A DNA stretch of 41,534 nt. Source: Candidatus Physcousia equi (GTDB taxonomy: Bacteria > Bacteroidota > Bacteroidia > Bacteroidales > Bacteroidaceae). Below are positions 1-8,050 of this stretch, in pieces. How positions within the stretch are numbered: the stretch's first letter is position 1; each line of letters begins with the position of its first letter. The DNA is taken from positions 1-41,534 of the forward strand of contig JAGHUD010000030.1 of NCBI GenBank assembly GCA_018065005.1. Direction: 5' to 3'. The position numbers and the translations under genes are program-made. Under the pieces are notes generated by a model, which did no database searches, had not been told where the DNA came from, and saw nothing but the letters and a program-made list of their open reading frames with translations.

Positions 1-193
1 CGCTGAACTGCTGTGCCGTGTGTTGCCCCCGCAAGGATGAGGTGATGAGGTGGTGCGATTTCTTTATATAATATATAAAAATGTACGCGCGCACGTTGCA
101 AGAAGAGCCCATGGCTTCCTACTTCGACCTGTGATCTAAGAAGGTTATGGCTTTCGCCTTTGAGGATACTTTATTCTTTTTTCACGACTAAAA
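1..193. other. Left-edge non-coding stretch
   Basis: No gene is supported here. A plus-strand frame open from base 2 stops with TGA at 38-40 and could be the last dozen codons of a gene lying to the left, but it is too short to identify. Bases 63-95 hold an AT block (TATATAATATATAA) next to alternating CGCGCGC, discussed in the findings. Confidence 0.4.
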
Positions 194-225
194 TTTGGCA
201 GTTTCGGGGAAAGTTCGTACCTTTG
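194..225 (+). promoter_or_regulatory. Bacteroidota promoter of greA
   Basis: TTTG at 194-197 and TACCTTTG at 218-225 are 20 nt apart, which matches the Bacteroidota primary sigma factor consensus (TTTG, about 20 nt, TAnnTTTG). Transcription would start near 232, leaving a leader of roughly 165 nt before greA. Confidence 0.75.
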
Positions 226-257
226 CCGCAGAATAGGAGAGAAGAAGGACGAAAGAA

Positions 258-303
258 GGGTTCCGATGTTGCAGCATCGGGATTCTTTTCGTTTTCTCTC
301 TTT
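258..303 (+). promoter_or_regulatory. Terminator-like hairpin in greA leader
   Basis: CCGATG (263-268) pairs with CATCGG (275-280). The stem extends outward through G-U and A-U pairs to about 258/285. A pyrimidine-rich tract (TTTTCGTTTTCTCTCTTT) follows directly at 286-303. It lies between the promoter and the greA start, so it could act as an attenuator or as an mRNA structure. Confidence 0.45.
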
Positions 304-398
304 CGCATGAGCAACACACTAAAAGACACCGGATGCCCACAAGGAATGACGGGCAGCAACCAACAAGAAACAAAAGAAATCTAAACTACATTACTGAC

Positions 399-869
399 AT
401 GGGATACATGACACAAAAGGGCTACGACGAACTCGTGGCAAAACTCCAGAAGATGGAGACCGAAGACCGCCCTGCAGCCAGCGCAGCCATCGCTGAAGCA
501 CGCGACAAGGGCGACCTGAGTGAGAACGCAGAATACGATGCTGCCAAGGAATGGCAGGGCAAGCTCGAAGGCATGATTGCAAACCTGAAGGCTACCATCG
601 CATCGGCTAAGATTATCGACACGAGCAAGCTCAATGCCGACACCGTGCAAATCCTCACCAAGGTGCAGCTGAAGAATACACGCAACAACGCTACCATGAC
701 ATACACCATCGTGAGCGACACGGAGGCAAACCTGAGACAGGGCAAGATCAGTGTCTCTACTCCCATCGCACAGGGTCTGCTCGGACATAAGGTGGGCGAC
801 GTGGTGGAAATCAAGGTGCCACAGGGCATCGTGAGCCTGGAGGTTCTGAACATCTCCTTCGACGAATAA
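399..869 (+). CDS. greA: Transcription elongation factor GreA
   Basis: GreA rescues backtracked RNA polymerase by stimulating cleavage of the transcript's 3' end in the secondary channel. The 156-residue product has the normal family length. It has an N-terminal coiled coil with the tip signature LSENAEYDAAKE (about residues 42-53), then a C-terminal FKBP-like domain ending in VPQGIVSLEVLNI. I chose the ATG at 399 (MGYMTQKGYDEL) because Bacteroidota GreA proteins begin this way. The frame is open further upstream to 333, but that would add residues unlike the family. The HIT gene follows after 21 nt, suggesting co-transcription from the promoter at 194-225. Confidence 0.95.
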   Translation: MGYMTQKGYDELVAKLQKMETEDRPAASAAIAEARDKGDLSENAEYDAAKEWQGKLEGMIANLKATIASAKIIDTSKLNADTVQILTKVQLKNTRNNATMTYTIVSDTEANLRQGKISVSTPIAQGLLGHKVGDVVEIKVPQGIVSLEVLNISFDE

Positions 870-890
870 ACAACAAACATCTGCACAGAC

Positions 891-1283
891 ATGACAATCT
901 TCAGCCGTATCGTGGCGGGAGAGATTCCCAGCTACAAGATAGCAGAGGACGAGCACTACTATGCCTTCCTCGACATCAGCCCTCTGCAAAAGGGTCACAC
1001 ACTGGTGATTCCCAAGCGCGAAGTGGATTACATCTTCGACCTGGAAGATGAGGAACTGGCAGGATTGCAGGTCTTTGCCAAGCGCGTGGCGCTTGCCATA
1101 CGACGTGCCATCCCCTGCGTGAAGGTAGGACAGTGTGTGCTGGGACTCGAAGTGCCGCACGCCCACATCCACCTGGTGCCTATGCAGTCGGAAGCCGACA
1201 TGCGCTTCACCAATCCCCACCTCCAGCTCAGCGCTGAGGAAATGGCAGAGATTGCTGAGCGCATCCGCAAAGAATTTGTATAG
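891..1283 (+). CDS. HIT family nucleotide-binding protein (Hint-like)
   Basis: The 130-residue protein is of the histidine-triad superfamily, cytosolic nucleotidyl hydrolases or transferases that act on nucleoside phosphoramidates and related adenylates. It opens with IFSRIVAGEIPSYKI, the typical Hint start. The catalytic triad HAHIH lies at residues 90-94, with the central His expected to be the nucleophile. It lacks the long extensions of GalT or Fhit proteins, so it is Hint-like. It follows greA closely and is probably in the same transcript. The physiological substrate cannot be told from sequence. Confidence 0.93.
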   Translation: MTIFSRIVAGEIPSYKIAEDEHYYAFLDISPLQKGHTLVIPKREVDYIFDLEDEELAGLQVFAKRVALAIRRAIPCVKVGQCVLGLEVPHAHIHLVPMQSEADMRFTNPHLQLSAEEMAEIAERIRKEFV

Positions 1284-1294
1284 CTGCAACAAAA

Positions 1295-1346
1295 AAAGCC
1301 GAACGGCGGGAAATAGGAAGACCCCTATTTCCCGCCGTTCGGCTTT
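1295..1346. terminator. Large perfect inverted repeat after hit
   Basis: Bases 1298-1317 are exactly complementary to 1324-1343 around a 6-nt loop. Adding the flanking AAA/TTT gives a 23-bp stem. It lies 11 nt after the hit stop. The right arm is followed by only a short T run, so it is an imperfect intrinsic terminator for either direction. It may also stabilise the hit mRNA 3' end. Confidence 0.6.
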
Positions 1347-1445
1347 GGAACTTTACCCTGGCTGCGACAGCAAGACTTTCCACCCATAATTTGCAGCGAA
1401 AGCAAAGACTTTGCATTGAGTACAAAGAAGCGAAAGCGCAAAACA

Positions 1446-1475
1446 GAAAAAGGAGAGCCGAAGCTCTCCTTTTTC
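1446..1475. terminator. Bidirectional intrinsic terminator (tRNA-Pro 3' side)
   Basis: AGGAGAGC (1451-1458) and GCTCTCCT (1463-1470) form an 8-bp stem with A-tract and T-tract on opposite flanks, so it can work in both directions. On the minus strand it starts a few nt past the tRNA-Pro 3' end. Its loop there is TTCG closed by C-G, the exceptionally stable cUUCGg tetraloop. Confidence 0.85.
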
Positions 1476-1480
1476 TTAGG

Positions 1481-1553
1481 TCGGGATGACAAGACTCGAA
1501 CTTGCGACCTCGCGCCCCCCAGACGTGTGCGCTACCAACTGCGCTACATCCCG
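1481..1553 (-). tRNA. tRNA-Pro (anticodon GGG)
   Basis: The 73-nt cloverleaf on the minus strand has a perfect 7-bp acceptor stem (CGGGATG/CATCCCG), a D arm with GCGC...GCGC, anticodon loop CTGGGGG giving GGG, and a T arm with TTCGAGT. The discriminator base is A. CCA is not encoded (the genomic sequence continues CCT). The anticodon stem has one A-C mismatch at pair 28-42. The gene is flanked by its own promoter and terminator. Confidence 0.93.
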
Positions 1554-1573
1554 TTCCTTTGCTTTTGCGATTG

Positions 1574-1605
1574 CAAAGTTAGTGCATTTTTTTGGAACTG
1601 CCAAA
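1574..1605 (-). promoter_or_regulatory. tRNA-Pro promoter
   Basis: Read on the minus strand, TTTG lies at 1605-1602 and TAACTTTG at 1581-1574, separated by 20 nt. The tRNA 5' end is 20 nt beyond the -7 box. This promoter is interleaved with the divergent aroA promoter. Confidence 0.8.
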
Positions 1606-1622
1606 TTTTTTTCGTACTTTTG
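1591..1622 (+). promoter_or_regulatory. aroA promoter
   Basis: TTTG at 1591-1594 and TACTTTTG at 1615-1622 have a 20-nt spacer. The aroA ATG follows 27 nt after the -7 box. Its -33 element sits inside the spacer of the opposing tRNA-Pro promoter. Confidence 0.8.
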
Positions 1623-1649
1623 TGCCGAAAAAGTAAAAAAAGTGCGATT

Positions 1650-2942
1650 ATGGCCACAATTAGCCCAAAAAACGACCCCCAAAGGGGCGAAATAAAGCAG
1701 AAAAGCCCATTTGAGGTGGAGCGTCTGCAACTGCAGAACCGGGTTGCCAAACTGCCCGCCAGCAAGAGCATCTCCAACCGTGCCCTCGTGCTGAATGCAC
1801 TGAGCGGTGAAGAGGGAAGACTCGAGAATGTGTCGGACTGCGACGACACCTTCGTCATGCAACGTGCCTTGAGCCAGAAGAAGGACTACACCGAAAAGCA
1901 AGCCGAGGTGTGCCACATCGACATCATGGCAGCAGGCACCTCGATGCGCTTTCTCACCGCTTATCTGTGCACGCGGGAAGGAACATGGGAAATCACCGGA
2001 ACGGAGCGCATGCGCCAGCGCCCCATACGCATCCTGGTGGATGCACTGCGCCGACTGGGTGCTTGCATCGACTATGTGGAGAGCGAAGGGTTTCCACCAC
2101 TGCGCATCCAGGGCAAGACACTTGAGGGTGGAGAGATGACGCTGGAAGGCAACGTGAGCAGCCAGTACATCAGCGCCTTGTTGATGGTGGGACCCACGTT
2201 GGCACAGGGACTGACACTGCGCCTCACGGGAGGCATCGTCAGTCGCCCCTACATAGACATGACGCTGAAGATGATGCGCGACTTTGGCGCAGAGGCTGCA
2301 TGGGAGGGCGAGGACTGCATCCGCGTGCGCCCTACGGGCTATCGGTCGACACCATACACCATCGAAAACGACTGGAGCGCCGCCTCCTACTGGTACGAAC
2401 TCGTAGCCCTCACCCCGGGCAGTTCTGCCGTGTTGCCGGGACTCTTCCGCGAGAGCATGCAGGGCGACCAGGTGGTGCAGGACATCTTTGCACAGCTGGG
2501 CGTGGAGAGTCGGTTTGAGCAGGGCGGCGTGGTGTTGAGCCACAACGGACAGCGCTGCACCCGTCTGGACCTTGACATGCTGCGCTGCCCGGACTTGGCG
2601 CAGACGGTGGTGGTGAGTTGCTGCATGCTGAATGTGCCGTTCCGCATCACCGGATTGCAGAGCCTCAAGATTAAGGAGACGGACCGCATCCATGCCCTGC
2701 GCACCGAACTGCGCAAGTTGGGCTACGTCGTGAACGAAGCAGAAGACAGCATCCTCTACTGGGAGGGGCAGCGATGCGCGGAAGTGGAGCAACCTGCCAT
2801 CGACACCTATGACGACCACCGCATGGCGATGGCGTTTGCTCCATGCTGCCAGGTGCGTGGCTGCATCCGCATCAACCACCCCGAGGTGGTGAGCAAGTCC
2901 TACCCTAACTTCTTTGAAGCCATCGGAGCAACGAAGGCGTGA
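1650..2942 (+). CDS. aroA: 3-phosphoshikimate 1-carboxyvinyltransferase (EPSP synthase)
   Basis: This shikimate-pathway enzyme transfers enolpyruvate from PEP to shikimate 3-phosphate. The 430-residue product carries the family landmarks in order: the substrate-binding Lys in PASKSISNRALVL (about residues 36-48), GTSMRFLTAYL, ERMRQRPI, SSQYISALL, KIKETDRIHAL (about 340), and DDHRMAMAF (about 388). The ATG at 1650 is preferred because it follows the promoter at 1591-1622. The frame is open back to 1416, but that region contains the tRNA-Pro gene. It is the usual somewhat divergent Bacteroidota type. Confidence 0.95.
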   Translation: MATISPKNDPQRGEIKQKSPFEVERLQLQNRVAKLPASKSISNRALVLNALSGEEGRLENVSDCDDTFVMQRALSQKKDYTEKQAEVCHIDIMAAGTSMRFLTAYLCTREGTWEITGTERMRQRPIRILVDALRRLGACIDYVESEGFPPLRIQGKTLEGGEMTLEGNVSSQYISALLMVGPTLAQGLTLRLTGGIVSRPYIDMTLKMMRDFGAEAAWEGEDCIRVRPTGYRSTPYTIENDWSAASYWYELVALTPGSSAVLPGLFRESMQGDQVVQDIFAQLGVESRFEQGGVVLSHNGQRCTRLDLDMLRCPDLAQTVVVSCCMLNVPFRITGLQSLKIKETDRIHALRTELRKLGYVVNEAEDSILYWEGQRCAEVEQPAIDTYDDHRMAMAFAPCCQVRGCIRINHPEVVSKSYPNFFEAIGATKA

Positions 2943-3068
2943 GCGGCGCAGGTGGACTGAAACAGAAGCCGACCAAGAAGTGCCCTTCACACGACAAAGA
3001 GAAACGGCACATCGCGATGGTGGCGAATAAGAAAAAAAGAAGATATTCATTCATTCACTCGATTCCCC

Positions 3069-3374
3069 TTGATCAAGCAAGTTTCCATAGAGTGTTGCGG
3101 ACAGCATGAAGTCTGCGAGAAAGACAGCCTGCTGGCTGCCGTGAGTAAGGACGTGGAGTACTACGAAGACGAAGAGCTCGACCGCTTCCGCGGACGCGCC
3201 GGCAACGAGTATGCTCCCGACGAAGTGGAGGAATTCCGCGAAGTGCTCTATACCATGCGCACCGATGAGGTGGCTGGCTGGGTGCGATCGCTCCAGCTCA
3301 GATATGTCAACCTGCCCGACGAACTGAAAGACGAGGTTTTCCTGATTGTGGGGGAAAGAAGGGAAAATACATAG
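3069..3374 (+). CDS. Small conserved acidic protein of unknown function
   Basis: The 101-residue product has no secretion signal or membrane segment. It starts at TTG (MIKQVSIECCGQHEVC) and no ATG is available in frame nearby. It has a Cys cluster at the N terminus (C9, C10, C16), an acidic middle (VEYYEDEELDRFRG) and a conserved-looking end (VRSLQLRYVNLPDELKD). I recall similar short proteins in Bacteroidales but know no function. It lies 126 nt after aroA. An (ATTC)x3 microrepeat at 3045-3057 sits just upstream of the start. Confidence 0.7.
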   Translation: MIKQVSIECCGQHEVCEKDSLLAAVSKDVEYYEDEELDRFRGRAGNEYAPDEVEEFREVLYTMRTDEVAGWVRSLQLRYVNLPDELKDEVFLIVGERRENT

Positions 3375-3471
3375 CGCAGGAAGCGCAAAGCAACGCGGCG
3401 CAGCGCAGGGAGGATGGGCAGAAAGACGAAGAAGAGCGAATCCCCCCGCCTTCATACAATAAAAGAAGCAT

Positions 3472-3488
3472 ACGCGCGTTATATATAA
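3472..3488 (+). promoter_or_regulatory. ACGCG-NN-TTATATATAA element upstream of porW
   Basis: ACGCGCG at 3472-3478 runs directly into TTATATATAA at 3479-3488, ending 30 nt before the porW start. The same arrangement occurs before porE on the minus strand (34433-34449). No TAnnTTTG box was seen here, so it is a candidate alternative promoter or operator. Its function is inferred only. Confidence 0.4.
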
Positions 3489-3518
3489 AGTAGAAAAAAC
3501 TTAGTCCTGTCAAAGCAA

Positions 3519-6410
3519 GTGAGATTTACATCCTATCTATATGCTCTTTTGCACCTCTTTGTGCTGCTGCTCCTCTCGTCTTGCTCCACAAAGAAGAACA
3601 CGGCGCTGACGCGCACCTGGCATTCGTTCACGGCGCGCTTCAACACCATGCACAACGCAGAACTTGCCTTCCTGGAAGGACAAGACGCACAGCAACGGGC
3701 GCACAAAGATGACTACACCCGCTTGCTGCCTATCTATATCAGCACAAACAAGACGACGGCAAGCAGCGGCAAGTCGAACTACGACCGTGCCATCGAGAAG
3801 TGTGAGAAGGCCATCAAGGTGCACAGCATCAAGAAGAAACCCACATACGCCGCCGGACACCGACTGACTGCCAAGGAGAAGGAGTTCAGGCAACGCAAAG
3901 AGTTCAACCCTTATCTGCACCGCTCGTGGCTGATGCTCGGACAGTCGCAGTTCCTGCAAGGTAACTTCTTCGAGGCTGCCTCCACCTTCAGCTACATGAC
4001 ACGCCTCTATGCCACCCAACCTGACATACTGGCGCTGGCGCGCGTGTGGCTGGCACGTTGCTATGTGGCACTCGAATGGCCCTACGATGCCGAAGATATC
4101 TTGCACAAGATGCGCCGCGACAGTCTCTCGACGGAGGGACAGAAGGAACGCGACAACACGATGGCTGCCTTCCTCGTACAGACACAACGCTACGAGGAGG
4201 CTGTGCCGTATCTGCAAGCTACAGCGCGAAACGCCAAGGGCAAGTTGCAACGTGCACGCCTGCACTTCCTGCTGGCACAACTCTACCACGAGACGGGAAA
4301 GAACGACCTGGCATATAAGACGCTCTCCAAGGTCATACGTGCCAACCCACCCTACGAACTGGAGTTCAACGCCCGCATCATGCAGACGGAGGTTATGCCT
4401 AAGTCGAAACACAAACAGATGATCAAGAAGCTGCAACGCATGGCTAAGAGCGACCGCAATAAGGACTACCTCGACCGTGTCTACTATGCCATCGGCAACA
4501 TCTACCTGAGCGTGAACGACACAACACGGTGCTGCTACGCCTGGGAGAAAGGCATCGAGGAGAGCACGAACGGTGGAGTGGCAAAGGCTGTGCTCTGTCT
4601 GCGCCTTGGCGAACTGTACTGGGAGTGCCAGAAATATATCGAAGCACAAAAGGCTTATCAGCAGTGCGTCTCCCTGCTCGACAAGGAGCACGAAGACTAT
4701 AAGGAGAGCGAACGAAGAAGCAAGATTCTCGACGAACTCGCACCGCCCCTCGCCGACATCAAACTGCAAGACAGTTTGCAGGTGTTGGCTCAACTGCCTG
4801 AGAAAGAAAGAATGGCTGCCATCGACCGCGTCATCGACGAACTCAAAAAGAAGGAGAAGGAGGCAGAGAAGAAAGCGGCTCGAGAGGGAGACCGAATGGC
4901 GAACAACAACAGAAATGCTGCCAACCGCCCTGCCAACAACAACGCTACGACGGGACCTGTGCGCAAGGGCGCCTGGTACTTCTACAACCCACAGACGGTG
5001 CAGAACGGCATGCAAGCCTTCCGTCGGCAATGGGGCAACAGAAAGAACGAGGACAACTGGCGACGACAGAGCAAAGAACGACAGGACAACGGATCGGGCT
5101 TCGAGGAATACAACTACGACGACGAGCCGACGGACTCACTCGGAATGGAAGGAATGGAAGGTGAATGGAGCGAAGAGGAACAGGCACGCAAGGACTCGCT
5201 GGCAAACGACCCCCACGAGCGTGAGTATTACCTCCGGCAGATTCCTTTCACAGAGGAAGACCTGGAAGCATCCAACCAACTCATCTGCGACGGACTCTAC
5301 AAGGCGGGCATCATCGAAACGGAACGCCTCGAGAACTTCCCCCTTGCACTGAACACACTGCAGCGCTTGCTCACGAGTTTCCCTGATTTTGAGAAGAAGG
5401 CTGACGTCTACTACCACATGTTCTTGCTCATGGGACGCATGGGCAACAACGAAGAGGCTGAACACTACCGACAACTGCTCATCGAGGAATACCCCGAGGA
5501 CAGGACTGCCGTGCTGCTCGCCAACCCCAACTACCAACTCATCGCACGTGAGGGAAGCCACATCGAAGACTCGGTCTACATGGCTACCTACAGGGCTTAC
5601 CAGGAGGACAGATACACGGAGGTGAACGACAACTTCAAGTTCTCGACAGAAAACTTCCCCGAAGGCAAACACCGCGCTAAACTGCTCTTCGTGCATGCCA
5701 TGACACAGCTCTACACGGGCCACCAAAAGACTTTTGTGGATGAACTGAAGGAACTCGTGCAGAAGTATTCGAGCGACGAAATAGCAGAGATGGCACAATA
5801 CATCGTCAAGGGACTCGAAGAGGGACGACTGCTGTCGACAGACAAGTTCAGTGCGTCGGACATCTGGAGCCGACGAACAGTGGGACTCACAACCGACTCA
5901 CTCGCCACTGACACCCTCTCAGACGAGCGCTTCACCGACTACAGCTTTGTGCTCGCCTACCCTGCCGGCAGTCTCGACGAGGATCAACTGCTCTACGAGA
6001 TGGCTCGCTACAACTTCACCTCGTACATGGTGCGCAACTTCGAAATAGAACTGCTGCAGCTCAGCGGCATCAACATGATGGCCATCAAAGGATTCCAGAG
6101 CTACGACGAGGTGCATGCCTACGCACAGCAACTCTACTCCGACCGACACATGGCAACACGTCTCGAAGGCATTCGATCGCTGCTCATCAGCGACAAGAAC
6201 CTACAGATGCTGGGCAAGCAGTATAGCTTTGAGGATTATGGCATCTTCTTCGACCGCCACCTCGCTCCACTCAACATCCCCGACAACCTGCGCATCGACG
6301 ACCAGACAGACATCCCGTTTGTTGACCCCGAAGACGTCGACCCCAACCAGCCTGCTGGCGAGGAGGAAGAAGAACTGATTGAAGAGGACGATTTCCCATT
6401 CGGATTTTAA
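3519..6410 (+). CDS. porW: Type IX secretion system lipoprotein PorW (SprE-like)
   Basis: PorW/SprE is an outer-membrane-associated TPR lipoprotein needed for T9SS function and gliding in Bacteroidota. The 963-residue product starts with a lipoprotein signal (LLLLSSCSTKKN, lipobox LSSC, Cys at about 22). TPR-like helical repeats fill about residues 35-420, followed by a charged coiled segment and an Asn-rich linker (about 459-485). Next comes the family signature GAWYFYNPQ...FRRQWGNRKNEDNWRR (about 485-520), then further TPRs and a very acidic tail. The GTG start at 3519 puts the signal peptide at the N terminus. porX follows 25 nt later, which suggests an operon linking a secretion component with its regulator. 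A 19-bp tandem duplication covers the stop codon. Confidence 0.9.
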   Translation: MRFTSYLYALLHLFVLLLLSSCSTKKNTALTRTWHSFTARFNTMHNAELAFLEGQDAQQRAHKDDYTRLLPIYISTNKTTASSGKSNYDRAIEKCEKAIKVHSIKKKPTYAAGHRLTAKEKEFRQRKEFNPYLHRSWLMLGQSQFLQGNFFEAASTFSYMTRLYATQPDILALARVWLARCYVALEWPYDAEDILHKMRRDSLSTEGQKERDNTMAAFLVQTQRYEEAVPYLQATARNAKGKLQRARLHFLLAQLYHETGKNDLAYKTLSKVIRANPPYELEFNARIMQTEVMPKSKHKQMIKKLQRMAKSDRNKDYLDRVYYAIGNIYLSVNDTTRCCYAWEKGIEESTNGGVAKAVLCLRLGELYWECQKYIEAQKAYQQCVSLLDKEHEDYKESERRSKILDELAPPLADIKLQDSLQVLAQLPEKERMAAIDRVIDELKKKEKEAEKKAAREGDRMANNNRNAANRPANNNATTGPVRKGAWYFYNPQTVQNGMQAFRRQWGNRKNEDNWRRQSKERQDNGSGFEEYNYDDEPTDSLGMEGMEGEWSEEEQARKDSLANDPHEREYYLRQIPFTEEDLEASNQLICDGLYKAGIIETERLENFPLALNTLQRLLTSFPDFEKKADVYYHMFLLMGRMGNNEEAEHYRQLLIEEYPEDRTAVLLANPNYQLIAREGSHIEDSVYMATYRAYQEDRYTEVNDNFKFSTENFPEGKHRAKLLFVHAMTQLYTGHQKTFVDELKELVQKYSSDEIAEMAQYIVKGLEEGRLLSTDKFSASDIWSRRTVGLTTDSLATDTLSDERFTDYSFVLAYPAGSLDEDQLLYEMARYNFTSYMVRNFEIELLQLSGINMMAIKGFQSYDEVHAYAQQLYSDRHMATRLEGIRSLLISDKNLQMLGKQYSFEDYGIFFDRHLAPLNIPDNLRIDDQTDIPFVDPEDVDPNQPAGEEEEELIEEDDFPFGF

Positions 6411-6429
6411 TTTCCCATTCGGATTTTAA
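6392..6429 (+). repeat. 19-bp tandem duplication across the porW stop codon
   Basis: Two identical 19-nt units (6392-6410 and 6411-6429) are adjacent. The first contains the last codons and the TAA of porW. The second fills the gap before porX. This is a recent-looking perfect duplication. Confidence 0.95.
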
Positions 6430-6435
6430 TGACCT

Positions 6436-7980
6436 ATGAACTACCTACTTTGGATTGACGACGAGATAGAACTGCTGCGCGGCCACCTGCTCTTTCTGGA
6501 GAAGAAGGGCTACCACGTGACCACCGCAACAAACGGGCACGATGCCATCGAACGATGCCAAGAGCAATCGTTCGACCTCATCTTGCTCGACGAGAACATG
6601 CCCGGACTGTCGGGCCTCGAAACACTGCAGCGCATCAAGAGCATAGCACCCTCCGTGCCTGTGGTGATGGTCACTAAAAGCGAAGAGGAAAACATCATGG
6701 AGCAAGCTATCGGTCAGCAAATTGCCGACTACCTCATCAAGCCTGTCAACCCCATACAGATCCTCTCTACGCTGAAGAAAAACATTCACCAAAGAGAAAT
6801 CGTTGCCGAAGTGCAGCAGACGGCATACCAACAGGACTTTGGCAAACTGTCGATGCAAATCGACGATTGCCGCACTGTCGACGACTGGAAGGAGGTCTAC
6901 AGAAGACTCATCAGTTGGGAACTGCAACTGAGCGAATCGGATGCCTCGCTGAAAGAGATGCTCGCCATGCAGAAACAAGAGGCGAACCGTGGTTTCTCAC
7001 GCTTCGTGCAGCGCAACTACCTTTCGTGGCTCGAGAAGAGCGACGACCGCCCCATGCTCTCGCCCGACATCTTCAAGACGACCATCTTTCCGCCCCTCAA
7101 TGATGGGCAGAAGGTTTTTCTTATCGTCATCGACATCTTCCGCTACGACCAATGGTGTGTCATCCGCGACGAACTGGCTGACCTCTTCACCTTCGACGAG
7201 AACCTCTATCTCAGCATCCTCCCTACGGCAACACAGTATGCCCGCAACGCCATCTTCTCGGGTCTCATGCCCAACCTCATCGCCAAGATGTTTCCCGACC
7301 TTTGGGTCGACGAGGACTCGGAGGAGGGGAAGAACCTCAACGAGGCTCCACTCATCAAAACACAGTTTGACCGCTACCGCCGACGCAACACATTCTCCTA
7401 CCACAAAGTGAACGACTCGCAAGCGGGAGAGCGGCTGCTGCACGAATTGCCCAACCTGATGCAACACGACCTGAATGTCGTGGTGGTCAACTTTATCGAC
7501 ATGCTCTCCCATGCCCGTACGGAAAGCCGCATGGTGAGAGAACTGGCAAACAACGAGGCTGCCTATCGCAGCATCACACGCAGCTGGTTCAGACACTCCG
7601 TCGTGGGAGAACTCTTCCGCACACTGGCACAAACAGACTGCCGCGTGGTGCTCACCACCGACCATGGATCCATACGCTGCTCGTCGCCCATACGTGTGGT
7701 GGGCGACAAAAACACCAACACGAACCTACGCTACAAATTGGGCAAGAATCTGGCATACAATGCCAAAGAGGTGTTCGAAATCAAAGACCCCTTGCGCGCC
7801 CAACTGCCTGCCCCGAACCTTTCCACCACCTACATCTTTGCCACAGGCGGCGACTTCTTCGCCTATCCGAACAACTACAACTACTACGTTTCCTACTACC
7901 GCGACACATTCCAGCATGGAGGTATCTCACTTGAAGAGATGCTCATCCCGCTGGTGACCATGCAAGGAAAGCGGAGATGA
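6436..7980 (+). CDS. porX: T9SS response regulator PorX (REC-PglZ)
   Basis: PorX is the response regulator controlling type IX secretion and por gene expression, working with the kinase PorY and the ECF sigma factor SigP in Porphyromonas gingivalis. The 514-residue product has an N-terminal receiver domain (about 1-120) with acidic residues D8/D9, phospho-acceptor D52 (LILLDENMPG), T80 and K102. A helical linker follows, then a PglZ domain of the alkaline phosphatase superfamily (about 200-510) with metal-ligand motifs VIDIFRYDQW, NFIDMLSHART and TTDHGS. PglZ domains of this family have been linked to phosphodiesterase activity on oligonucleotide signals. No PorY or SigP gene is in the window. 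tsaE follows 70 nt downstream. Confidence 0.95.
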   Translation: MNYLLWIDDEIELLRGHLLFLEKKGYHVTTATNGHDAIERCQEQSFDLILLDENMPGLSGLETLQRIKSIAPSVPVVMVTKSEEENIMEQAIGQQIADYLIKPVNPIQILSTLKKNIHQREIVAEVQQTAYQQDFGKLSMQIDDCRTVDDWKEVYRRLISWELQLSESDASLKEMLAMQKQEANRGFSRFVQRNYLSWLEKSDDRPMLSPDIFKTTIFPPLNDGQKVFLIVIDIFRYDQWCVIRDELADLFTFDENLYLSILPTATQYARNAIFSGLMPNLIAKMFPDLWVDEDSEEGKNLNEAPLIKTQFDRYRRRNTFSYHKVNDSQAGERLLHELPNLMQHDLNVVVVNFIDMLSHARTESRMVRELANNEAAYRSITRSWFRHSVVGELFRTLAQTDCRVVLTTDHGSIRCSSPIRVVGDKNTNTNLRYKLGKNLAYNAKEVFEIKDPLRAQLPAPNLSTTYIFATGGDFFAYPNNYNYYVSYYRDTFQHGGISLEEMLIPLVTMQGKRR

Positions 7981-8050
7981 TGCCCCTAAGTTTCACCTTC
8001 TTCCTGCCCTGTTTCGAGCAGAAGAACCTAATCACCCACCCTCTCACCCT

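Noticed and set aside
1416..1649. N-terminal extension of aroA
   Set aside because: The open frame runs through the tRNA-Pro gene and two promoters; AroA homology begins after ATG 1650.
1476..3050. 524-codon antisense frame opposite aroA
   Set aside because: A shadow of GC-rich codons; no recognisable protein, and aroA is clearly the real gene.
3045..3057. (ATTC)x3 as a phase-variation repeat before the small gene at 3069
   Set aside because: Three copies are too few for effective slippage, and the repeat is upstream of the start codon.
3537..5030. 497-codon antisense frame opposite porW
   Set aside because: Low-complexity shadow with no family resemblance; the porW reading is well supported.
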